Origin: Tieghemiomyces parasiticus | Lineage: Eukaryota > Kickxellomycota > Dimargaritomycetes > Dimargaritales > Dimargaritaceae | DNA: 33,896 bases | Direction: 5' to 3' | NCBI GenBank assembly: GCA_027575765.1 | Contig: JANBPT010000485.1 | Span: 1 to 33,896 of the forward strand | Notes under the pieces: model-generated | What the model saw: only the letters and a program-made list of their open reading frames with translations | Databases searched by the model: none | What the model was told of the DNA's origin: nothing | Translations under genes and position numbers: made by a program | Part shown: piece by piece, positions 21,469-32,043 of the stretch | Layout of the letters: every line of letters begins with the position of its first letter | Numbering within the stretch: position 1 is the stretch's first letter

Positions 21469-23386
21469 ATGGACAAACAGCTGGACCCTCGCCAGCTCTT
21501 GCTGACCAACCTCCACATCCTCGGCTGGCACGCCCCGACACTTTGCACGGGACCCTATGTCGATGTTGTCGTCGACACCCAAGTCTTCCGACAAGGCCAC
21601 AGCCACCAGCGCGCCGCCGAGGTCGTCCTCAAGTTCCTCTTTGACCGACTGGACCCCTCCGCCAGCCGCGAGACGTTTGGGCACTGCTATCCAGTAGCCG
21701 AACCCCGACAGGCCCGTGAATTCCGCAACGGGGTATTTAAGTGGCTTGAGACGATCCGTAAGGAGACGGGCGTGACCGAGGCCCATGCCACGACGATGGA
21801 TACCGCGCGTGGGTTGTTATTACATCCGTATCTGGCTTTCCCGAGCACGTTCCCCGTACGACGATCGTACCTGGACGAGTGCCGAGGCCCCCGGTTCGAG
21901 GCCCTGCTAGCGCATTTTTCTCGCCATGTATTGGCGATCGCGTTGTTAAATGAGCACCGATGGCGAGCGGTGGCCCTCACAGAACCCGGAACCCTCGTTA
22001 CCAAGATTGTTGCGGGCGGACGGTACGGTGCGGCGGTGGAAGTGCCTGATACGCCGGGTGCCTTTTTAAATTTTGTGCACCAGCTGGCTCACGGTAGGAC
22101 AGGCGCACCTACACCAGACATTGTGGCCGATGTAGAAAGTTTTCTAACCGAGAGGATCACAGTTGAGAGTCAGGCCTTCCTCGATCATTCGGCCATATAT
22201 GCCGATGCCCAACGACAGTGGCAAACCGCCGCCGACCAGATCGCTGAGCGGCATACCGAACGGTCTGCTTACCTAGCCGAGCGGCGCCGCGAACTCCGCG
22301 AGGCCCGGCGGCTAGTACCGGCCCCAATTACGGACCATAACGTGAAATCGCAGAGTGACCCTCCTACTATATCCCGCAGCTTAGTGGCTGATTTGATAGC
22401 CAGCGACGCCATCAGATTCAGCGATGATACCCGAGAGCAACAGGCAGCTTTTCACGAAGACGTTGAGGTGATCCTCGATGACTGGCAGGCCCTGGATCAC
22501 CGGTTGGCTCAATTAGAGACCCATCGCATGGTGGTGGACGCCGCTCTACAATTACACCAGCGGCCCGCCCAACTGCGCGCCGTTGACTACCCACTCGTCA
22601 TTCCGGAATCTATGGCTAATACCTGGGCACACTGGCTTCAGGAGGTAAGCTCGATGGCGCCCTAGCCGGTTTGAACGCCCCCACTTGTGCCGGGTTGTTT
22701 CAGGAGTTACTACGTGACACTTTTCAGTACACTCTGTCCACTAACCCGCCTTCTACCTATCACTTTTCGGACTACCTATCCTGTCCTTCACTTAGGCCGA
22801 TATCACACCCTACCACGCTTCCCAACTGAATCTCCCGGCCATTCTGCGTATGGCCACCCTCGCCAGCAGTGCTTGCTTTTTCACAGCGGGCTTTTCCACC
22901 AGCACTGAACAGTCGCAGATTGATTCGGCTGCAAATATGGAGACTACCGGAGCCTCCACATCAATACAGTCGGCCCGCTTCGCCAACCTACCCGCATTAG
23001 CCGAGCCACCAACCTGTCACTCATTGGGGCTCGACACCGACTGTCGTAAGGTAATGGACGACATGGAAGGCGGGGGTACATCCATCAACATTGGTCAACT
23101 CCTGGCCTCCCAACACGAGCGCAAAGCGCGTCTCCAAAGTCTCCGTGAACGACTAGAAGGACGTCGTGACCACCTGCTCAAGAATTTGACTCATCACCGG
23201 GAAACCCGGGAAGCCATGCAGCGCCCACCAAGTGGCTCCGGGAACTTAGCGGGCCTGGCGCCGCCGTATACGTGGGAGCAGTTTACGGCCGAAAGAGCCG
23301 ATGGCGCCGAGGAAGCCCACGGCCGAGGTGTTGAATTCCTCCTCTCTGTGCAGCATCTCGATATCGCATCTGTCCCTCGGCCCTAA
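21469..23386 (+). CDS. HAUS6: HAUS6, augmin complex subunit, two exons
   Basis: Augmin binds spindle microtubules and recruits gamma-tubulin to nucleate branches. Exon 1 (21469-22644) carries the HAUS6 N-terminal domain over about residues 1-200. Landmarks are an AAEVVLKFLFDRLDP block (49-63), CYP (73-75), EFRNGVFKWLETI (84-96) and GPRFEALLAHFSRHVL (140-155), which match animal HAUS6 in order and spacing. Charged coiled-coil stretches follow (about 230-300 and 340-375). I place the splice GAG|GTAAGC at 22645 and the acceptor CTTAG at 22795 (intron 151 nt), which rejoins the frame of exon 2 (22796-23386) and gives 588 residues. Exon 2 adds a poorly conserved region with a further charged helix (near ERKARLQSLRERLEGR). 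Without splicing the protein would end after 398 residues. Animal HAUS6 is longer (about 950 residues); a short C-terminus is plausible outside animals. Confidence 0.8.
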
Positions 23387-24263
23387 TATGACAGTAGATG
23401 CTACAGAAGACGAGGATCGGCGCGTTTCCCCTTTAATGCGACTGACCACTATGCTAATGTTCAACGCTGTCTTTTTGTATGTAAAATTTTTCAAGGGGCT
23501 CACGTCATCCTGCCACTTATTCTAATCCTCCGGTCGTCTTATTTGGTAAAACCGTCTAGTCAATATGGAGTGGGTAGCTCGTCAGGTGGCGAGGGGAGAC
23601 TACCGACCTGCACCCCCCTCTGATCCATGCATCCGCCCAAATTCAAAAATGCAAATACGATATGGGGTAAACTATACCCCATTGCAACAGGAAACCCTTG
23701 TACGCTCCACTACTCGCCTATCTACTCCGGGACTGATCGGTTAGTTAGGTTCAATATGGTGCCCCAAGTATTCCTTAGCACCATGCAGTAGTTTACTTTC
23801 CGACCAATATCCTCCTAGCCCTTTCCTCGGGAACTAGGGCCTTGGTGGTCTAGGTTAGGTGCTCGACTCTAGAAACGCCTTATTCCCGGTGCGAGGCCCA
23901 GCTATGACCGAACGGCCACCCTAGCAGCTATGCCCCATACCCTTACTGGCGAGACGTCCCTGTCACTTCCAAACAACCCCGCGACCTGTCATCCCCTCCT
24001 TTTGCCGACTGGCTGGTTTCCGGATAAAATCGGAGCGGTACAATACATCCTACACTAGCCCCCTTGCCCACTCGCGTACCACACGCCTTCTTACTTATAC
24101 CTCCCCCCGCCTCAGACTCCTTGCATCGTCACATTAGCTATTCCTTCTCGCACTCACAGGCGACCTAAAGTCCCACCGATTCCGTTGGTTGACCCGGGTT
24201 GCGCGTCGATCCCCCCTAAACTTATCACCCACTAGGACAGCCTTCGCCCATACCAGACCTAGC
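23387..24263. other. Intergenic region upstream of PPOX
   Basis: It contains the 3' end of the HAUS6 transcript and the promoter/leader of PPOX. The last 250 bases are C/T-rich. A possible acceptor (CACTCACAG, ending 24159) followed by an Arg/Ser-rich open frame into PPOX suggests an unseen 5' exon. No other gene is recognised. Confidence 0.5.
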
Positions 24264-26336
24264 ATGCACATCGTCGTCCTCGGCGGTGGCCTCTCCGGCC
24301 TGTCAGCCGCGCACTACCTGGCCCGACGACTCCTGCCGGCCACTCTGAAGGAATCCTCACCAAAGAAAGCTGCGAGGCGGACGGCGCCGGTCAAGATCAC
24401 CGTGCTCGAGGCCCAGGACCGATGGGGCGGGTGGCTCGATACTCAGTTCGCACCGATTAGTCCCGACGACCCTCGCCACGTCCTGTTTGAGACTGGACCG
24501 CGGACTTTCCGGCCCGGCGGTGAGGAGTCTGTGGCGATGCGCCAGTTGGTAAGTGGTACAACGTCCAGCAGGCTTGAACCTAGTATATACGATAGGGCAA
24601 CGCCTTCTTCGACAACGCTCTACCAACTGCTGGGTTCCCTAACTCCATGCACCCGCGACCTCTCTCCCACCCGGACCGGCCTTAATCAATAGATCGAAGA
24701 ACTTGACCTCTACAATGACACTTCGATTGCCGATAGGTCATCTGCGAGCGCCCGCAACCGCTTCATTTACCACGGAGGAAAACTGAACCCACTCCCGACC
24801 AGCGTCCTCTCGTTGCCTTTCGAGCTGCAGAAGTTGCCCATTTTGAAAGGATTGATCCCGGCGCTACTACAAGAATCGGGTAAGCCATCGTGGGCCACCG
24901 CCAACGACGATACGTCCACCCAGCCACCCCACGATGACGAATCCATCGACTCGTTCGTGTCCCGCCGTCTCTACCCTGAAATCGCCAACGACGTGGTCTC
25001 GGCAGTGATCCACGGGATTTACGCGGGCGATACCCGCCAACTCAGCGTGGACGCCACCCTGCGGACGATGAAGGATCTGGAACGCCGCAACGGGTCCGTC
25101 ACCCGCGGCGTGTTTATGGAGGTCCTGCAGGATCTTTTGGGCGGCCAACGTGCCAAACGACTACGTGCTAATGCGGACACAAGCTGGTCGGGAGCCCTGC
25201 TGACCGACGAAGCGGTAGAGTTGTTCCGACACAACCCGGCCGCTTTCTGGAAAAAACGGGTTGAAGCCCTCACCTCGCGCTACGAAAAGGAGCACGATTA
25301 CACCCAGACCCACTGTGCTCAGCCAGCGTTCTGGGATAAGCTGCGTAACGGGAGTATCTACTCGTTTGACCGCGGGTGTTCGACCCTTGTCTCCGCCCTG
25401 GTACATGATTTAGCGGCGTATCCGCCATCGGCCGTCCAGTTACACCTCGACGCACCCGTGCGGCGGCTTCAGCCACTCGGCAAGACCGACCGGCGGGGCA
25501 ACGGGATGGGTAACGACGACGCCGGTATAGAGCTCGAACTGGCCGGTCCCAACCCACGCGTCATCCGCGCCGATCATGTCATCAGCGCCGTCCCGGGACA
25601 ACAGCTTGACCGCATGCTCGCGCAGCCCCTGCCCACGCTCAGTCATAATCCCTCGGTCAATGTGGCCGTGGTTAATCTCGCCTACATTGGTCAGCGCCGG
25701 CCCGTCGACGGGTTTGGGTACCTCGTGCCCCGGTCGGTACCCAGCGATGTCCTCGGAACCGTGTTTGATTCATGCAGTTCGCCCAACCAGGACCGGTGGT
25801 TCATCCGTTCCTCGCAAACTTCGGGTTCGACCAAGTCTACCGATCCCGCCCACCCGGAGTCCGCCCCGCCGTCGGTCCTCGGCGGTATCTACGATAGTGC
25901 TACGCCCCCACTCGACCGCCTCACGGTGATGATGGGCGGTTACAAATTCGACGAGATTTTCGGTGGCCAAACCGTCGAAGAACTGCGGTCACCCCTGGGC
26001 GAGGTCCGCGTGCGGCTCATGGCCATGGACGCCATGGACCGCCAGCTGGGTCCCGCACCCGAAGAAAATGACCTGGTGGCCTCCCGTGTCAACGTTCACG
26101 CCCAGTGTATTCCACAGTACCTCGTAGGGCACCGTGCCCGGCTCCAGACTCTCCGTGGCGCGATGCTGGATCGGTTCGGCCACCGGTTATCCGTCACCGG
26201 CGCGTCGTACCAGGGGTCATCCATGAACGCTTGTGTGTTGCAGTCGCGTCGGTTGGTCGACGACCTGGTCGAACTGGGCGCACTGAGTCCCAAACGCGCT
26301 GTCACAGTGACGGGAGTGGATAAATCGCTGGTCTAG
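24264..26336 (+). CDS. HEM14: Protoporphyrinogen oxidase, two exons
   Basis: This FAD enzyme oxidises protoporphyrinogen IX to protoporphyrin IX, the next-to-last step of haem synthesis, at the mitochondrial inner membrane. Exon 1 (24264-24548) has the dinucleotide-binding VVLGGGLSGLSAAHYL (4-19), VLEAQDRWGG and the substrate-side ETGPRTFRPGG. A 144-nt intron (GTAAGT...CAATAG) joins TTG to ATC at 24693; exon 2 (24693-26336) follows in phase 0, total 642 residues. Exon 2 carries IHGIYAGDTRQLSV, SFDRGCSTLV, the GYLVP segment and the C-terminal FAD motif VTGASYQGSSMNACV. The protein is about 100 residues longer than usual because of polar inserts (after the first strand, around TQPPHDDES, and around GSTKSTDP). 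ATG 24264 leaves no N-terminal extension; an Arg-rich, acid-free frame continues upstream without an ATG. It is convergent with NELF-A. Confidence 0.92.
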
Positions 26337-26806
26337 CTTGGCAACTTCCCGTGTGGGTGCGCGGGTCCCGCTTTATCACCAAATTGATGAAATCGGCTAT
26401 TATGCTGATTTTATTGCTTCGGGTTGATGAAGTTAGGAATGGTCACTTGGCCCTTTTAAATGGCACGCATTTCAACAAGTGATGGCTAGGTAAACCGACG
26501 GGCTTCCAACCAAAAACAAATGACCACCTGGGATACGCACCAGTTTCCTATAGGTTGTGTACAAGTCAACAAGTTTTGGGAACGTAGAAGCAAAGGTTTA
26601 CGTTAAGACGTGACGATGATGTAAAGGTGATTCGATTAAAATCGATAGGGTGCGTATATAAACATGGTATTAGGTACGCCTTAAACAGCAGAGAAAGGTG
26701 GATGATTAAATATGAATGCGCCGGCGAGGATAATTGTTACGGCGGCACATTATTAGCCGCCATCTCGACGTGAGAGAAAAAAAATATTACATGCCCCAAG
26801 GGATCC
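26337..26806. other. Convergent 3' intergenic region, PPOX / NELF-A
   Basis: This AT-rich spacer between two facing stop codons must hold both polyadenylation sites. AATAAA on the minus strand (26410-26415) could serve NELF-A, though it is about 390 bases past the stop; an A8 run lies at 26776-26784. No gene is seen. Confidence 0.55.
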
Positions 26807-29800
26807 CTAAACAGCTGGGGTTCGGCGTTTGACCTGTCGCCAGTGGCCGTTATTATAGTCAATCTCAAATTCGATCCATTCAATGACCTCGGACTGCGTG
26901 GAGGCGTCCCACATCCGGTCCTGGTGGAGAGCGGCGCGGAACACGCCTGTGGCGTCCAGGGGCGGCGGATGGTGATTCTCGGCGCCCGTGAGGAACTCGG
27001 TTATAATGCGGCGGTGGTCCGGAGCCAGGCTGTTGCTGTTGCGGAAAATGGTCGAGAGGAGGTTGCGGACTTCCGGAGGGTACCCGGTATAGGGATCGGC
27101 ACTGGCCGGTGTGGGAGCCGTCGGGGCGACAGCAGTGGTGGCGGGGACGGGGGCCGGGGGCGCGGCTTCAACAGGCGACGAGGGGCTTTCGCTCGACTTG
27201 GTCGACGTACGACGCCCGCGCGTAGCACGTGTCGCCTCCTTCTGTTTAACCGCTGCAGTCTGTTCCTCAGGGCTGTAGGTGCTGTTCTCTACGGGTGCGA
27301 CGTGGCCCTGGGTTCCCGTATCCTCCTCATCTTCGTAATCGGGTAGATCTGACCCTGGGACAGGCGCGGCGGAGGTCGCCTTGGCCTTTGTAGTTGTGGC
27401 GCCGCTCCCTCCCCCAGCGGGATCGTACTCCTCATGCTCGTCTCCAGACCAACCGTCATTAGCGGTGGAGGTGCGACGACTTAAACGGCGGCGCTTCTTT
27501 GTGATTGTGGCGGGTCCGGCCGGGGTGTCGCTGTCCCCGTCCGAAACTGCACCATCCTCCTCCTCCTCAGCTTCGTCTACTTCCGTCCGGGAGCGGCGGC
27601 GAAGGGTAGTGGACTGGCGTTTGGTCTCCATCGCGCGCTGACGCTGCAGCTTCTTCTCTTCCCGTTCGCGCTTTAGCTCTCGCTTCATCTCCTGTTCCTG
27701 GGCCTTGCGCTCCTCCAGTTTCTTTTTAGCCTCCAATTTGCGGTTCTCGCGCTCCTGGGCCTCGTCTACGACAATATCGGCGGGATAGAGTAAACAATAG
27801 GCGTGGTTAGCGACGTCGGTGTTAATATCGTAGGCCTCCGTAAGACATGCAGGTGGCTTGGAGACTGCTGTGGGCCTCAGATATGGCTCCGTCAGTCGAC
27901 TTACTTTGCAGGGTCCGTAGCTTCGATTCCTCTTGCTGTTTATTGATGGACTGTGCCTCATCCAAATCGAGCATCTGGATTCGGCTCTGCTTCTGAGCAC
28001 GGGCGCCGCCCGCGGGGCCTGAGTTGACGATACGCCAGGGACAATGAAGCGAGGTGATGTGGAGGTTAGTAACAGTTGCGCTCCCATTCCAAGGTGGTCC
28101 ATTTAGACACTCCACAACTGGGCGGGGATACCAAAGGTATAGGTGAACCTGCATGCTTACCCTTGTGAACCGCGCCGACTTTAGGCGCGGCGGGTCGTAG
28201 GAACGAGGCAGTAGCGGGTTTACGACGGTTGAACAGAGCCGAGGCGGCTGCCCCGGCGGCACCGGGTGGTGCCACTCCGGCGGCAGTGGGTACGGCACCG
28301 GACGACGGTGTCCGGCCTAGAGGTCCCGGACGGGCACCAGGGAATGTGGGAGAAACGAGTTTGCCGCCGGCACCCCGGCCGGCCGGACCACCGCCCAGGG
28401 CCGTGGGGGCAAACATGCCGGGTTTGGCTGTGTTGGCGGCTTCCTTGGCCGCGCGCCGGATGGCGTCCAGTCGGTCAGTATGGGAGACGCGGGCCTTCTC
28501 GCGGACTTTAAAGGCCGTGGTGGTGCCCGGGGAGAGCTCGTGCTCGGAGGCTAGCGCCCCGAAACCGCGGCGGACAGAGGGATTGAGCAGGCCGTACTCG
28601 CGCGGGTAGACCTGCATTCGGCCGCCGCGGACTGGGGTCGGGTAAAATATGGTTGTTTAGGAACATCACAATAGCACGGGTCAGGGTTGCGGTGAGTTAG
28701 CTGGCCTACTGGCAAGGTGCCCCGCAGTGTACCATTTAACTCCGGGTCATTTGGTAGGCCCGGCAATTCCAGCAGACCTAATACTTACGGATTTTCGCCG
28801 ATCCATCCTTGAGCTCACGGAGCCCGGTACAGTCGCTGGAGATGGTGCCGTTCTGCGGATACGTTTGGAGGGTACGCCCGATCACGCTGACCCAGGAGTC
28901 CGAGTCGGCCGCGGCCTGCTTGAAGAGCTGGGTGAGGGAAGGATGGATAACGCGGAGATCAGCGGGGAAGCAGGGTGGGTTAGTTGCAAGCCCGACACGA
29001 TACTACGGCGGGCGTAGCAAACGAAGAGGCGGAGTAAATAGGACCATCTGAGGGAGGACTTGCGGGCAGGGACCCGTGACGCATTTGCTGCAAGCATGTC
29101 GATGGCGTGCAGCCCGCACTCGGGAGGTTCGACACTACACCCGGTAGAGCGGGCCAAGAGAGAGAGAGGGGGGCACCCACTGGACTCGTCAATGCTACCC
29201 ATGACAACTGTGGTCTCCTCCCCACGCCACCCATGTTTCCCCAGAATTGTTCTTCGGGCTTGCCAAGCAGTCCGATGACGAGTGACGGTACCCGTCATAT
29301 TTTCTATTTTAGCACATCCCATACATGTTGTTTAACTAATGGCCAATTTTCGGGTATTTTACGTCTTGCTATCCGGTTTCAAGGTAACAGCATGTCCATT
29401 GCAGAGAAGGCCCTCCCCATGTTGTGTAGCCCCCCGATGGTCCGCCCAGTAGAGTAGGCTGGGCTGTGAATTGACCACAGTGCCCTCAGCTCCGCTCTAA
29501 TACTATATCCCCAGTGCTGAAGTGGACAACTGTGCAGCTAGCCAGCCATCGATGCCGTGGCCACGCGGACGCGGGCACAATTGTAGAATACTAATTCTAG
29601 GCCAAGTTATCTTAATAGATGTGACGCTCTGTTACCAATGACCATCTATAGAGACAAACGAGCCACACCGTCCCGACCGCTGGGCCTATATGCAGGTTTG
29701 ACGGCTTGGTAAAAAGCTCCGTCCCAACAGCAGGAGTATGGTAACCAAGGAATTAGGACTGGGACTTACCTCCACTAAGGGCTCCTTTAACTCCGTATAC

Positions 29801-30003
29801 GTGGCTTTCTTGACTGCCAGGGCTGAAAAGAGAAGGGTCAGCTTGACACCGGGCTCCAAATCAGCCCACTGCGACAGAATCGCCGGCAAACTGTCCGGGG
29901 TGAGTTCTGAAGACACAAACTCGGCCGCCTCAAAACTTGGGCGGGTGTTGTGTACCTGAATTAGCCAGTCCTGGACCACCTTGGCCTTGGACTCAGTGGC
30001 CAT
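26807..30003 (-). CDS. NELFA: NELF-A, negative elongation factor subunit A, five exons
   Basis: NELF pauses RNA polymerase II near promoters. The model joins 29770-30003, 28789-28927, 28161-28631, 27905-28018 and 26807-27867, giving 672 residues. Introns are 842, 157, 142 and 37 (or 40) nt, with GTAAGT/GTAAGC donors and AG acceptors. Exons 1-2 form the N-terminal helical domain: GVKLTLLFSALAVKK, then, across the splice, KEPLVE|LFKQAAADSDSWV, matching the animal segment of the same spacing. Exon 3 has the REYGLLN...FKVREKARV region that follows in animal NELF-A and a Gly/Pro/Ala-rich linker. Exon 4 has QMLDLDEAQ. Exon 5 has a long charged helix (ERENRKLEAKKK onward), a basic KKRRRLSRR, an acidic disordered part and a C-terminal domain (582-672) with LAPDHRRIITEFLTG and FEIDYNNGHWRQVKRRTP, as in animals. 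ATG 30003 has a near-perfect context (GCCGCCATGG); an in-frame ATG at 30042 would add 13 residues. Confidence 0.82.
27865..27870 (-). promoter_or_regulatory. NAGNAG tandem splice acceptor, NELF-A intron 4
   Basis: CAGCAG at the end of the shortest intron allows exon 5 to start at 27867 or 27864. Both keep the frame and differ by one residue (Thr-Val-Ser versus Ile-Ser at the junction). The intron is then 37 or 40 nt, with a CTGAC branch-like sequence inside. Confidence 0.5.
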
Positions 30004-30775
30004 GGCGGCCGCTGCGGGTGCGTGTGTGGGATGAACGTACATGGATTGACGTGCGGAGAATCGAGAGATGGGAATATATGCTTCGAAAAGTACAGAAATG
30101 TAAAGTATGAATGGTGTGGAACAGAAAGGAAAAGAGAAAGAGGCAAAGCGCTGGGCAGGCAGGCAGTGGTAGGCTGGATGGACCCGAAGTGATGTTCTGG
30201 GCTCGTCAGCGGAGCGGGGAGGTTGCCGGGACGCGCGTAGGTGTGTAGGGTAAAACCTTCCCAGATTCTTCCTCTGCGGCTGGTTATAGAGGGATCGTGG
30301 GATGGGGATCAAGTTAGCGGCCCAAGGATTCCCCGTGGGCGAAAAACGCCCTTGGAGCGCGGTTTGCAACGCGGCTTGGAACGTGTCGCGGAAACCAACT
30401 GCGCCTGTATCGGGAGAACCCTGTATTCTGTGGGCGACCTCGTCCGCTGACAGCCTCCAGATGTCGTCTGAGGCCGCTAGGCCACGCAGCCGGGGCGTCG
30501 CATACACGGCCAGCCCCACATACGAGACCAGCCTGGCCTCTGGGTACCTAGGAGGCTGTATGGCGAAGGGGGACTCGAGGGGCTGCTTGGCCTCTCCTTG
30601 CCTCCATTTCCAAACTCAGATAGTTATATGTCTTTTTGTGCATTTCGAAACCAGTCGGCTGTAACCTTGCTGCCAGCGCCCTGTTCTTCTGAGTAGGTCC
30701 CATCGGATTCCACCTTTACCCACTACTTAAGAGCCACCCTGTGTTCCCATCTGCCTTGGCTGGCTAGGCTCGACG
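30004..30775. promoter_or_regulatory. Divergent promoter region, NELF-A / CRIPT
   Basis: 772 bases lie between the two start codons. Open frames here (for example 30302-30664, +) show no family resemblance and I treat them as chance. I see no clear TATA box on either side. Confidence 0.5.
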
Positions 30776-31072
30776 ATGGTCTGCAAGAAATGCGAAAAGA
30801 AACTCGGTAAGGTGGCGTGCGCCGACACGTGGAAGGCCGGCTCGCGCAATAGCAGTGCAGGCCAGGACCGTAAGCTCAACGAGAACAAGTTGCTGACAGC
30901 GTCCAAAAAGCAGCGCTTCCTACCCTACGCCAACAAGTGCAAGCTATGCAAGGGCGCCCTTCACCAGGCCCACGCCCAATACTGTCAGAGTTGCGCATAC
31001 AAGAAGGGTATGTGTGCGCTCTGCGGCGTCCAGATCCTTGATACCCGCATGTACAAGCAGTCCGCCAAGTAA
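30776..31072 (+). CDS. CRIPT: CRIPT, cysteine-rich PDZ-binding protein homologue
   Basis: This 98-residue protein aligns end to end with animal CRIPT (about 101 residues). It has MVCKKCEKKLGKV at the start, then DTWKAGSRN, RKLNENKLL, a CKLC pair, H-x-YCQSCAYKKGMCALCG and a final LDTRMYKQ. Paired cysteines would bind zinc. In animals CRIPT binds PDZ domains of PSD-95, and it has been found in the minor (U12-type) spliceosome; its wide eukaryotic spread fits an RNA-processing role better than a synaptic one. The C-terminus KQSAK lacks the PDZ-ligand ending seen in vertebrates. It has one exon; the stop codon overlaps a splice-donor-like AAGTAAGTGG. Confidence 0.95.
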   Translation: MVCKKCEKKLGKVACADTWKAGSRNSSAGQDRKLNENKLLTASKKQRFLPYANKCKLCKGALHQAHAQYCQSCAYKKGMCALCGVQILDTRMYKQSAK

Positions 31073-31299
31073 GTGGTGGCGGGACGGTGGCAGGGCTTGT
31101 CCGCCACTACCGCCTCCCTAACTACCCTTCCCCCTTGCTTCCCCCGAATCTCTCTCCTGGGTCCGCCCTCCCCTCCCAGTCCACGTCAGCGCTAGCCTGG
31201 AGTCTTTTTTTTTTTGGGCTGCTGTTATGCGGCTCCGTCTGTTAATTTTTTCTAGCTCCTGTACACTACCTTTCCCATTTCAGAGGCCATTGTTGAGCG

Positions 31300-31305
31300 A
31301 ATAAA
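31300..31305 (+). terminator. Polyadenylation signal of CRIPT
   Basis: A canonical AATAAA lies 227 bases after the CRIPT stop codon, in the expected orientation and before the next gene's leader. Confidence 0.6.
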
Positions 31306-31863
31306 TCACGTTGGGTAAACCGGTGGGGGATGTGCCAACGAGTGGCAACGTAAGGTGCGCTTGCGTAGTCGCTGTGGAGCCGCTAGAAGTACCTAGAGTC
31401 GACTTCGTCACAAGATGACGAGGATGTAGTGGTCACATCTGCCTGCTAGCTCACTTGGGGGAGGGTAGCAGGCAGGACTCGCAGCGAGTCAGTCGGTCGT
31501 ACACGCCGAAGCAGGAGCGGCGCTATTTTTACTCTCATTTTTCTCCTGAATATCCGACCTTACTTCAGAGCCTAAAACAGACTATATAGACCCCTGCCTT
31601 CCCAATCGGGAGCTGGGACTAGCCCGCTCAACACCAGGTTGGTTTGTCCCCCGCTCAGCGTTACCGTATCCAACCTACTCTAGCATTTTTGCAACTGGCC
31701 CTAAAACAACCTCACCGATCTCTAGCGTGGCCCCCCTTTTTTTTGTCAAACATCTCCCAGGTCTACGACGGTCCCGGAATCTCCCGCAAGATCCCGACCG
31801 ATCCCCACCTGTAGATCTCGCCTCGCTACCCTTCGCTAGATCGATCAATTCCCCAGGATTCAC

Positions 31864-31880
31864 GATCTAGATCTAGATCT
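31864..31880. repeat. Short GATCTA tandem repeat
   Basis: The hexamer GATCTA is repeated nearly three times, making overlapping palindromic AGATCT/CTAG sites. It sits about 160 bases before the Abraxas-like start codon. A role as a protein-binding site is possible but unsupported. Confidence 0.7.
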
Positions 31881-32043
31881 TCACCACACCACTCACCTGA
31901 CCCCAGCGACCTGGCAGTGCGTACATCAGCGTTTCCCTATCCTCCCATCCTTACCAATACCCGTCCACACACCGCCCCTCTAGCCAGTATTCTGGCGTTC
32001 AGCTACCGCCTATATCCTCCCTAGCTTTCCACCTCTTTTCTCG

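Larger units (their letters stand above)
31073..32043. other. Intergenic region between CRIPT and Abraxas-like gene
   Basis: The first 230 bases are the likely CRIPT 3' UTR, with a T11 run (31205-31215) and AATAAA. The last 350 bases are pyrimidine-rich on the + strand and probably form the next gene's promoter and leader; they include a T8 run at 31737-31744. No further gene is seen. Confidence 0.6.

Noticed and set aside
29107..29457. 116-codon + frame inside NELF-A intron 1
   Set aside because: No motif and ordinary composition; probably chance in an 842-nt intron, so not called as a nested gene.
30302..30664. 120-codon + frame between NELF-A and CRIPT
   Set aside because: No family resemblance; it overlaps the expected divergent promoter and partly mirrors a Pro/Arg-rich minus frame.
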